From Planctomycetaceae bacterium (GTDB lineage: Bacteria > Planctomycetota > Planctomycetia > Planctomycetales > Planctomycetaceae), in the NCBI GenBank assembly GCA_021732845.1, contig JAKFUF010000115.1, forward strand, positions 1-33,059: a DNA stretch of 33,059 nucleotides. Reading direction: 5' to 3'. Under the pieces are notes generated by a model. It saw only the letters and a list, made by a program, of their open reading frames with translations, did no database searches and was not told the origin of the DNA. Numbering within the stretch: position 1 is the first letter of the stretch; each line of letters begins with the position of its first letter. Position numbers and translations under genes: made by a program. Positions 9,242 to 15,770 of the stretch are shown here, one piece after another.

Positions 9242-10279
9242 ATGGCATTCCAAACAAAACTCTGTGGCTTCATGATGCTGGCGATGGCCCTGGGGGCCGT
9301 CTGCACTGCGGCGGAGTTACGATTCAAAGCTGCTGCCACCGTCAGCGAGGCGATCGTGCGACTGGACGATGTCGCGGAGATTACAGCAGAGCCCGAACAG
9401 ACGAAGCGACTCGCCGCGGTCACGCTGGCACCCGCTCCAAGTTCCGGAAGAACGTTGAATCTGACATACGAGATGGTTAGCGCACGGCTCGCGGCGCAGG
9501 GCATCGACATGTCGCAGGTCCAGTTTTCGGGAAAGAGCACCGTTCGGGTGACCGCTGCCAAACCTGAGGTCACTCCGGCCGTCCATGCCACTCCTGCCCC
9601 CGAACTTCCCCACCAGATGAGCGACGCCACCGAGCGGATGCTTGGCAAGGCAATCTCCGCATATCTGGCCAAGGCCGACCCCAGTCTGGTGCGAATGGCG
9701 GCTCACGTGACACTGACCCGTGAACAGACACCGCTGTTCGCCGCCGCTCGAAAGGAAGATCTGCTCGTCACCGGGGGCAAGGCCCCCTGGTCGCAACCCC
9801 AGTGGTTCCGCGTCAGTTGCAAGGATCGTCGTGGCAAACCGCAGGCGACCGATGTGTACTGTAAACTGGTGCCCATGCCGTACCTGCTGCAGGCGGCGCG
9901 AGCGTTGCGAACAGGAGAGGTATTGACCGCTCAGGATGTCAAGCGGGTGCAGATGGAGACGACCACGGCAACGCGAAACCCGCCCTTGGAAGACGATTCA
10001 CTCGTCGTCGGACGCCAGTTGCAGCGGTCCGTGGCTGCGGGGGACATCTTTTATGAAGGCGATGTCCGACCGGTACAACTTGTCTCCCGCGGCGACATTG
10101 TCACGGTGACGAGTCGGGTCGGTGGCATCTCCGTCAGCATGCCAGCCAAAGCGCTGGGCAACGGTGTGCAGGGAGAGTTCGTGGAATTGGCCACCCTGGA
10201 CAATCGTGGCAAGCTGGTCGGCCGCGTCGTCGGATTTCATGAACTTGAAGTTCAGCCGGCAGAGAAGGTGAGCGAGTGA
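9242..10279 (+). CDS. flgA: Flagellar P-ring assembly chaperone FlgA
   Basis: About 345 residues. The ATG at 9242 gives a clear Sec signal peptide (MAFQTKLCGF, then a hydrophobic stretch ending AVCTA-A), which decides this start over upstream in-frame codons. The C-terminal 130 residues form the SAF-type region of FlgA, starting LLQAARALRTGEVLTAQDV and ending with the GNGVQGEFVELATLDNRGKL part. The protein acts in the periplasm, where it helps FlgI polymerise around the rod. It is longer than enterobacterial FlgA (about 220 residues) because of an N-terminal region with an Ala-Pro-rich linker near residues 100-115. It lies directly between flgG and flgH, consistent with rod and ring assembly. 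Confidence 0.88.
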   Translation: MAFQTKLCGFMMLAMALGAVCTAAELRFKAAATVSEAIVRLDDVAEITAEPEQTKRLAAVTLAPAPSSGRTLNLTYEMVSARLAAQGIDMSQVQFSGKSTVRVTAAKPEVTPAVHATPAPELPHQMSDATERMLGKAISAYLAKADPSLVRMAAHVTLTREQTPLFAAARKEDLLVTGGKAPWSQPQWFRVSCKDRRGKPQATDVYCKLVPMPYLLQAARALRTGEVLTAQDVKRVQMETTTATRNPPLEDDSLVVGRQLQRSVAAGDIFYEGDVRPVQLVSRGDIVTVTSRVGGISVSMPAKALGNGVQGEFVELATLDNRGKLVGRVVGFHELEVQPAEKVSE

Positions 10280-10339
10280 CGGAGGTGTGAATACTCCGTG
10301 GCTGTTTCGCATCGTTCGACAACATTTAACGGACGCCTT

Positions 10340-11089
10340 ATGTCCCTGGCAATTAGTCGCTGGCAACGCACACTCTGGCTGCCGCTCCCGTTGCTCGTCG
10401 CGGGGTTGGCTCAGGCTCAGGACGGCCGTCTGCCGCCGGCTCCTGCGACTTCGAACCTCAGCCCGCGTGAGGCGCAGGTCGGGCTGGACCCCGATGCGAT
10501 CAACAACTCGCCGATTCTGCTGGGGGTTGAGCCCCAACAGCGGTTGCGGGATGTGTCGTGGACCTACATCGACACGCTGCAGCCCAAACGGATTCGTGTC
10601 CACGACATCATTACGATCATTGTCAGCGAGAACTCAGAGGTCACGCAGAACGCGTTGTACAATCGGCAGCGGAATGGGATCTTCAAGACCGAATTGAAGG
10701 AATTCATCCGGCTTGGCGACACCGGCAACCTGCGGCCCGCCGCGCTCGATGGACCGACGATCGACATGCAGTTGCGGAGCAACCTGCAGGCGCTGGGAAA
10801 TGCCACGAGCCGGGACTCCATTCGATACCGCATCGCCGCGACAGTTGTGGATGTACTGCCGAATGGAACGCTGGTGCTGGAGGCCCGCAAGAGCATTCGC
10901 ACCAACGGCGACCTGTGGGAGTACAAACTGACCGGCCGCATATCCTCCGACCGAATCCTCGCCAACAGTAGTGCGTTGAGCGAAAACATCGCCGACCTGT
11001 ACATCTCCAAGACGGACCACGGCAAAGTCACGGATGCGACGAAGCGTGGATACATCACGCGGCTGTATGACTTGTTGCTGCCGTTCTGA
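10340..11089 (+). CDS. flgH: Flagellar L-ring protein FlgH
   Basis: A 249-residue protein forming the outer-membrane ring around the rod. Family features are the segment HDIITIIVSENSEVTQNA, then VDVLPNGTLVLEARKSI and TGRISSDRILANSSALSENIAD, and the C-terminal YITRLYDLLLPF. The ATG at 10340 has GGA 7 bases before it and yields a signal peptide (TLWLPLPLLVAGLAQA-QD). Unlike most FlgH proteins there is no lipobox; the whole sequence contains no cysteine, even if the upstream GTG at 10298 is used. Known FlgH proteins are usually lipoproteins, so anchoring must differ here. Length is close to the usual 230. Confidence 0.93.
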   Translation: MSLAISRWQRTLWLPLPLLVAGLAQAQDGRLPPAPATSNLSPREAQVGLDPDAINNSPILLGVEPQQRLRDVSWTYIDTLQPKRIRVHDIITIIVSENSEVTQNALYNRQRNGIFKTELKEFIRLGDTGNLRPAALDGPTIDMQLRSNLQALGNATSRDSIRYRIAATVVDVLPNGTLVLEARKSIRTNGDLWEYKLTGRISSDRILANSSALSENIADLYISKTDHGKVTDATKRGYITRLYDLLLPF

Positions 11090-11110
11090 AGTGGGGGACA
11101 AATGTTGGGG

Positions 11111-11292
11111 ACTGACAACTGACAAATTTCAAATGACAAGTTGGCGGTCAGTTGGCAAAGGCCGCTCACGAAGCGAGAGCTTACAGAGCGAACGTCAGTT
11201 AGCGAGATTGAGGTTTCGAGATGAATTCGTTGCTCCGTCGATGGCGTCGCACTACAAGCCGCAATTTGTCAGTTGTCAGTTGTCAGTTGTCA
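11111..11292. repeat. Heptamer inverted-pair element 2 (flgH/flgI, running into flgI)
   Basis: The left array 11111-11138 is four heptamers in strict register: ACTGACA, ACTGACA, AATTTCA, AATGACA. The right array 11266-11292 is TTGTCAG three times plus six further bases. Arms 11111-11128 and 11263-11280 are perfect 18-base inverted repeats around a 134-base core. The right array lies inside the flgI reading frame. Confidence 0.9.
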
Positions 11293-12360
11293 CTCCTCTC
11301 CCTCCTCCTCGCCTGCGCCATCAGCCCCGCCCTGGCAGGACCGCGGATCGAGAACATCTGCAGTGTTCTCGGGCAGGAGCAGCACAAGCTGGTTGGAATG
11401 GGTCTGGTGACGGGATTGAAGGGGACCGGCGACGGCGACAAGTACCTGCCGACGATTCGTGCCATGGGCGGGTTTCTGCGGCTCAACGCGAATCCGGTCA
11501 ATGATGCGGCAGAACTGAAGGGGGGCAAGAACATCGCCCTCGTGATGATTGAAGCCACGGTCCCCAAAGGGGGGATCTACCGCGGGCAGACGATTGACTG
11601 CTTTGTGACGTCGTTCGGGCCGGCGACAAGTCTGGCCGGTGGACGATTGATGCCATCGCCGCTCTCCAGTGAGCAGGTGAAGAGCGAGCGGGCCGTGGCG
11701 CTGGCTTCTGGCCCCATCAGCATTGAAGACAAACAGTCAACGTCTGGGAAGATCAATAGCGGCGCGCGGTTGATGGCGGACTTTATACCACAAATCATCA
11801 ATGACGACGCGTTTCGGCTGCTGATCGATCCCGACCATTCGAGTTTTCACAATGCCTCCGAGGTGGCCAGCAAGATCAACGCCGACCTCAGCGCCGAGAC
11901 GGATGGCCGGGACACGGCCAATGCCTTGAGCGCCACCGTTGTTGAAGTCCGGATTCCCGAGGTCTATCGCCGCAAACAGATGCAGTTCCTGGCCACTGTG
12001 ATGAGCCTGCCGATTGACAATGCCCGCACCGAGGCCCGCATCGTCGTGAATTCCAAAACGGGAGTCATTGTGGCGACGGGTGACGTGGACATCAGCCCGG
12101 TTGTGTTCAGCCACAAGAACCTGAGCGTGCGGATCGGTCCGCCCGATCCGGCGGCACCGCCGGTTCCGGAAGAGGCGACTCCGCCCGGCATCGGCTTCGC
12201 GGCCATTGAAGACCCCCAGGGACGGGTTTCGCCCATGAAGATCCAACAACTCGTGGAAGCTCTCAATCAACTCAAGGTTCCGACGGCGGATGTGATCGAC
12301 ATTCTCCGGCATCTTAAGAAATCTGGCAGGCTGCACGCGGATTTGATCACTACCGAGTGA
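11221..12360 (+). CDS. flgI: Flagellar P-ring protein FlgI
   Basis: A 379-residue periplasmic protein that forms the ring in the peptidoglycan layer. Family features include HKLVGMGLVTGLKGTGDGDK, the MGGFLRLNANPVNDA segment, GGIYRGQTIDCFVTSFGPA and the C-terminal VEALNQLKVPTADVIDIL. The ATG at 11221 gives an Arg-rich n-region and a hydrophobic core ending SPALA-GPR. Residues 16-24 (LSVVSCQLS) are encoded by the TTGTCAG heptamer array, so the repeat supplies part of the signal peptide. A GAG-rich stretch (GAGATTGAGG) lies 8-18 bases upstream of the ATG. A change of one repeat unit would shift the frame and remove the product. Confidence 0.95.
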   Translation: MNSLLRRWRRTTSRNLSVVSCQLSLLSLLLACAISPALAGPRIENICSVLGQEQHKLVGMGLVTGLKGTGDGDKYLPTIRAMGGFLRLNANPVNDAAELKGGKNIALVMIEATVPKGGIYRGQTIDCFVTSFGPATSLAGGRLMPSPLSSEQVKSERAVALASGPISIEDKQSTSGKINSGARLMADFIPQIINDDAFRLLIDPDHSSFHNASEVASKINADLSAETDGRDTANALSATVVEVRIPEVYRRKQMQFLATVMSLPIDNARTEARIVVNSKTGVIVATGDVDISPVVFSHKNLSVRIGPPDPAAPPVPEEATPPGIGFAAIEDPQGRVSPMKIQQLVEALNQLKVPTADVIDILRHLKKSGRLHADLITTE

Positions 12361-12366
12361 ATGACC

Positions 12367-12503
12367 CCAATGACCAATGAAATAATGACCATTGGGTCTG
12401 TCGTTGCGGACATCATTCACAAAGCCGTGCCTAGGTATGTTAGACAAAGGTCACCGGAGCGACGCGATCCAAAGCATTGGTCATTAGTTCATTGGTCATT
12501 GAT
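12367..12503. repeat. Heptamer inverted-pair element 3 (flgI/flgJ)
   Basis: The left array begins CCAATGA twice (12367-12380) and continues with AATAATGACC. The right array reads CATTGGT, CATTAGT, then after one extra T, CATTGGT, CATTGAT (12475-12503). The stem pairs 12368-12391 with 12478-12501, 24 positions with one mismatch (12382/12487), around an 86-base core. It fills nearly the whole flgI-flgJ gap. Confidence 0.9.
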
Positions 12504-12515
12504 TCATTCCCCATC

Positions 12516-12905
12516 ATGCCTCTCGCCTCCATCGCCTCTGCCTTGCCAACGGCACCTGCTCCTGAAACGGATGTGCTGCGCCAGCGGTTTCAGGAGTCGA
12601 TCGCCGGCACGTTTTATCGGACGATGATCAAATCGATGCGGAGCGGCATTGAAAAAAGTCCGTACTTTCACGGCGGCCAGGGGGAGGAGATTTTTCAAAG
12701 TCAGATGGATGACCAGCTTTCGGAGACAATGGCGAAAGGGCCGCAGGGAGAGGCGGTCACCGATCAGTTGTATGACAGTTGGTTGCAGAACTCCGGCCGC
12801 CGGTTGTCCGTCGACAAGTTGAGCGACATCCAGGCGATCAACGACCAGTCGCAGTCAGAGGCGTTCTCGAAGGGGGTGGGCCGTGTCCTCAATGTTCTGG
12901 GATGA
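12516..12905 (+). CDS. flgJ: Flagellar rod-binding protein FlgJ, N-terminal domain only
   Basis: A 129-residue protein matching the rod-binding domain of FlgJ: FQESIAGTFYRTMIKSMR, then the YFHGGQGEEIFQSQMDDQL segment, which is strongly conserved. The muramidase domain present in enterobacterial FlgJ is missing, as in many bacteria where the two functions are separate proteins. It caps the growing rod in the periplasm. The ATG at 12516 lies 12 bases after the heptamer element and has no ribosome binding site; the frame is open upstream through the repeats to a TTG at 12477. The 3' end overlaps flgN by 23 bases. Confidence 0.88.
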   Translation: MPLASIASALPTAPAPETDVLRQRFQESIAGTFYRTMIKSMRSGIEKSPYFHGGQGEEIFQSQMDDQLSETMAKGPQGEAVTDQLYDSWLQNSGRRLSVDKLSDIQAINDQSQSEAFSKGVGRVLNVLG

Positions 12906-13419
12906 AACAACGCAACTTGTCGGTGAGTACGAACAGATTCAGGATGCACTGGAACTGCTGCTGGAGGCCAAGACGGCTGCCATGGGGGCCGGCCGGCCAG
13001 AGTTGCTGTTCGAGCTTTCTCAGCAAGAGGCGCTCGTGACTCAGCGGCTGCAAAACTTTGCCGCTGTCCGCCGCAATTTGTTGGAACGGGCACGACGGCA
13101 GAGACTGGCGTTTGGGAGTCTGCAGGAGTTGGTGGAATCGATGGATGGGGGAAGGAAGGACGGGGCGATTGGGACCGGGGTGATTGGAAGCGCTGAGCGG
13201 GCCGCCGTGCTGGAGCGAATCAATGTCGCTCAAGCCCGCGCGGCCCGCCTGCGCCGCCAAACCTGGACGCACTGGATCGTAACACAGCAGTCACTGCAGC
13301 ATTGCGGTGAAATGCTGGAAATCATTGCACACGGCGGCCAGCGCGCGCCGACTTACACCAGTAACCTTTCAGTCCCGACAACCGGTAAAGGCGGCGCATT
13401 GCTCAACGCCAACGTCTGA
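12883..13419 (+). CDS. flgN: FlgN-type flagellar export chaperone
   Basis: A 178-residue, mostly helical protein. Residues 1-85 show the FlgN pattern of long amphipathic helices (FWDETTQLVGEYEQIQDALE, then a QQEALVTQRL stretch). Known FlgN proteins bind FlgK and FlgL in the cytoplasm and deliver them for export; both client genes follow directly. The start GTG at 12883 has a strong AAGGGGGTG site just upstream and overlaps the flgJ end by 23 bases, implying translational coupling; an ATG at 12892 is the alternative. Sequence similarity in this family is weak, so position and helix pattern carry much of the assignment. Confidence 0.8.
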   Translation: MSSMFWDETTQLVGEYEQIQDALELLLEAKTAAMGAGRPELLFELSQQEALVTQRLQNFAAVRRNLLERARRQRLAFGSLQELVESMDGGRKDGAIGTGVIGSAERAAVLERINVAQARAARLRRQTWTHWIVTQQSLQHCGEMLEIIAHGGQRAPTYTSNLSVPTTGKGGALLNANV

Positions 13420-13891
13420 AACGGTCAATCTGGAAGAAAGGACTGAAGCCTGACCCAGCCAGAAAGACACGCCGACAGCGGATCAGCTCCCAGCGGGAGC
13501 CGTCCGCGCCAGGCGTGACTTTTCTGGCCAAACTGACCCAGCCAGAAAGACACGCCGACAGCGGATCAGGCTCCCAAAGGGAGCGATCCGCGGCAGGTGT
13601 GTTGTTTATGGCAATACTAACAGGGCGCTACCCGCGTGGGGGGCGTTCGTCGTAATCCATGCGCTTGTGAGCCTGCCTGTCCCGCCCGGCAGCTTCAAAG
13701 CGGGTAACTGTCAGCTCCTTCGCCCCGGAATGCCATCAGGCTGTGGGCGCGGCGTGCGTTTCGGCGCGCCTGCAGGAAAACAGTGCCAGGATCTGCGCCG
13801 ACTGCTTCCGGCCACGTCAGCGCGACGCAACCGATTCCCACCGCCTCGGCGGGGAACAGGCTGCGGCGCGGGCCGACGTCAGGAACCGGGC
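13420..13891. other. flgN-flgK intergenic region, 472 bases
   Basis: The first half holds two tandem 83-base hairpin units (annotated separately). The second half, 13614-13891, is GC-rich with short inverted repeats but no open frame that looks like a gene. In particular I see no flgM, which many bacteria carry next to flgN. Confidence 0.7.
13450..13613. repeat. Two tandem copies of an 83-bp hairpin unit
   Basis: Copies start at 13450 and 13533, each opening with CTGACCCAGCCAGAAAGA. In copy 1 the stem is CCAGAAA/TTTCTGG (13459-13465 with 13521-13527), CACGCC/GGCGTG (13468-13473 with 13512-13517), GCGGA/TCCGC (13478-13482 with 13503-13507) and GCTCCC/GGGAGC with an AGC loop. Copy 2 keeps the fold: GCGGATC pairs with GATCCGC, and CACGCC pairs with GGTGTG through G-U pairs. 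Fold retention despite substitutions suggests a selected structure. Confidence 0.88.
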
Positions 13892-15586
13892 ATGGGGCTC
13901 AACGGCTCACTCTCGATCGCCTCGCGGGCGCTGGAGGTCAACGCCGCGGGAATCCAGGTGGCGGGCAACAACATTGCCAACGCCAACACCCCTGGTTATG
14001 TCCGCAATCAGCTCGTCCTCAACACCAACGGATCAAGCCGTGTTGGACAGTTGATCTTTGGCACGGGTGTCACGGCCGCCGGAATCCGGCAGCAGATCGA
14101 CACTTATCTTGAGACACGCATCTATACGGCCAATGGCGATGCCACCGGCGCGCAGACGCGCTCCACGGTCTACAAACAGTTGGAGAGCGCCATTCAGGAA
14201 CTGAGCGGCAATGACCTCTCTTCGAACCTGAACGACTTCTTGTCGAAGATCAATGACGTGGTTAATCAGGCGGAGAGTGCCGGCTCACGACAGCTTGCCG
14301 TGGGTCAGGGTTTTCAGTTCGCCCAATCCGTCACCACTCTGCGCAGCCGCGTCGATGACCAGCGCACCGCCTTGGGCATCAAGGTCGTGGACCTGACCAA
14401 CGAAGCGAACCGGTTGATTGACCAGATCAGCAAGCTCAACCCTCAAATCGTCGGCTCCGAGTCGGCGGGACTGCTCCAAAGCGACGCCAGCGACCTGCGG
14501 AACCAGCGGCTGACGGCACTCAACCGCCTCTCTGAGATTCTGCCGATCAAGACCATCGAACACCCCACTGGAAACGTGGATGTGTTCTTCGGTTCGGAAA
14601 ACCTGGTGATCAACAGCAACGTCCGGCACCTGGAAACCGTGCAGACGGTCGACCGGAACTTGACGGTCAACAACGTCCGTATTCAGGGCAGCAATGTGCC
14701 GGTGACGGGCTCGCAGGGGGAATTGAACGGCGTGCTCAACGGACGCGACAACATCCTCGGTGCCTTTGTTGACCGCCTCGATACGCTGGCCTCCAATACA
14801 ATCTTCGAGTTCAACAAGATTCATGCCTCCGGCCAGGGAACGAGAGGTTATTCGTCGCTGACCAGCAGCTACAAAGTGAGCGATCCGACCGCGGCGCTGA
14901 ATGCCGCGGGACTGAAGTTCACACCGCAAAATGGCAGTTTTCAGGTGAAGGTGATCAACACCACGACTGGGCTGGCACAGACCAGCACAATCAATGTCAT
15001 CCTGAATGGCGGTTCGGGGGACACGACTCTGAATTCCCTGGCGGCGCAGCTCGGCAGCGTGGGCAATATCACGGCCGGCGTCTCCGGAGACCGCCGCCTG
15101 ACGCTCAGCGCCGCGCCGGGTTATGAAATCCAGTTTGCGGATGACACCAGCAATGCCCTCGCTTCGCTCGGTGTCAACAATTTTTTTACAGGCACCGATT
15201 CCCAAACGATCGGTGTGAATTCGCTGATTCAGGCCGACCAGTCGCTGTTCGCGACGGCCCGCGGCGGCGGTCCGGCAGACAGCAGCAATGCCACCCTGTT
15301 GGCGAGGTTTGTTGACAATCCAGTGGTCGGCCTGGGTCAGTCCACCATTCAGGATTACTACCAAAAAACAATTGATGCGGTCAGCCAAAGTTCGGCGTCC
15401 GAGGCGGCCTTTGCCGAGGGATTCGCCACCTTCCGCAACTCACTCAGCAGCCAGCGCGATCAGTACTCCGGCGTGAGCCTTGATGAGGAAGCGATCTCAA
15501 TTCTCAAATTTCAGCATGCTTATCAGGTCTCGGGGAAGTTCATCACGACAATCGATGAATTGTTTAGGACGCTGCTGCAAATCTAA
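13892..15586 (+). CDS. flgK: Flagellar hook-associated protein 1, FlgK
   Basis: A 564-residue hook-filament junction protein exported by the flagellar apparatus. The N-terminal D0 region is intact (LSIASRALEVNAAGIQVAGN, then NIANANTPGYVRNQ) and so is the C-terminal one (GVSLDEEAISILKFQHAYQV, ending TTIDELFRTLLQI). The middle region includes the DDFLSKIND-like helix typical of FlgK (NDFLSKINDVVNQAES) and a beta-rich insert near 340-440 resembling a flagellin IN motif. The ATG at 13892 has AGGA 8 bases upstream and starts at the family-typical point; upstream in-frame codons add 75 residues of non-conserved, Arg-rich sequence. It is followed by flgL after 184 bases with heptamer repeats. Confidence 0.95.
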   Translation: MGLNGSLSIASRALEVNAAGIQVAGNNIANANTPGYVRNQLVLNTNGSSRVGQLIFGTGVTAAGIRQQIDTYLETRIYTANGDATGAQTRSTVYKQLESAIQELSGNDLSSNLNDFLSKINDVVNQAESAGSRQLAVGQGFQFAQSVTTLRSRVDDQRTALGIKVVDLTNEANRLIDQISKLNPQIVGSESAGLLQSDASDLRNQRLTALNRLSEILPIKTIEHPTGNVDVFFGSENLVINSNVRHLETVQTVDRNLTVNNVRIQGSNVPVTGSQGELNGVLNGRDNILGAFVDRLDTLASNTIFEFNKIHASGQGTRGYSSLTSSYKVSDPTAALNAAGLKFTPQNGSFQVKVINTTTGLAQTSTINVILNGGSGDTTLNSLAAQLGSVGNITAGVSGDRRLTLSAAPGYEIQFADDTSNALASLGVNNFFTGTDSQTIGVNSLIQADQSLFATARGGGPADSSNATLLARFVDNPVVGLGQSTIQDYYQKTIDAVSQSSASEAAFAEGFATFRNSLSSQRDQYSGVSLDEEAISILKFQHAYQVSGKFITTIDELFRTLLQI

Positions 15587-15589
15587 TCT

Positions 15590-15728
15590 TTTTCGATTTT
15601 CGATTTTGGCTGTTTGGCAGCAGGCGAGTTCTTCTTTCTTTGCGCCATTGTGTACCTCTGATTCGATGATTCGTATTGGAGTGTCCAAAGTTCAGTACTG
15701 TGAAATTTGAAATTTGAGATTTGAAATT
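15590..15728. repeat. Heptamer inverted-pair element 4 (flgK/flgL)
   Basis: TTTTCGA occurs twice in tandem at 15590-15603, followed by TTTT. Four heptamers TGAAATT, TGAAATT, TGAGATT, TGAAATT fill 15701-15728 exactly. The two arrays face each other as imperfect complements (TYGAAAW type) around a core of about 95 bases. It begins 3 bases after the flgK stop codon and ends 42 bases before the flgL ATG. Confidence 0.8.
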
Positions 15729-15770
15729 CCCTGAAACAGACTCTCACTCGTCTTTTGGGTGACCCTCCCC

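Noticed and set aside
13667-13891. N-terminal extension of FlgK or a small gene
   Set aside because: The translated sequence is Arg/Gly/Pro-rich and not conserved-looking, while the ATG at 13892 has a ribosome binding site and begins exactly at the FlgK family start.
14285-15388. A 367-codon open frame on the minus strand
   Set aside because: It lies opposite flgK and has no recognisable features.
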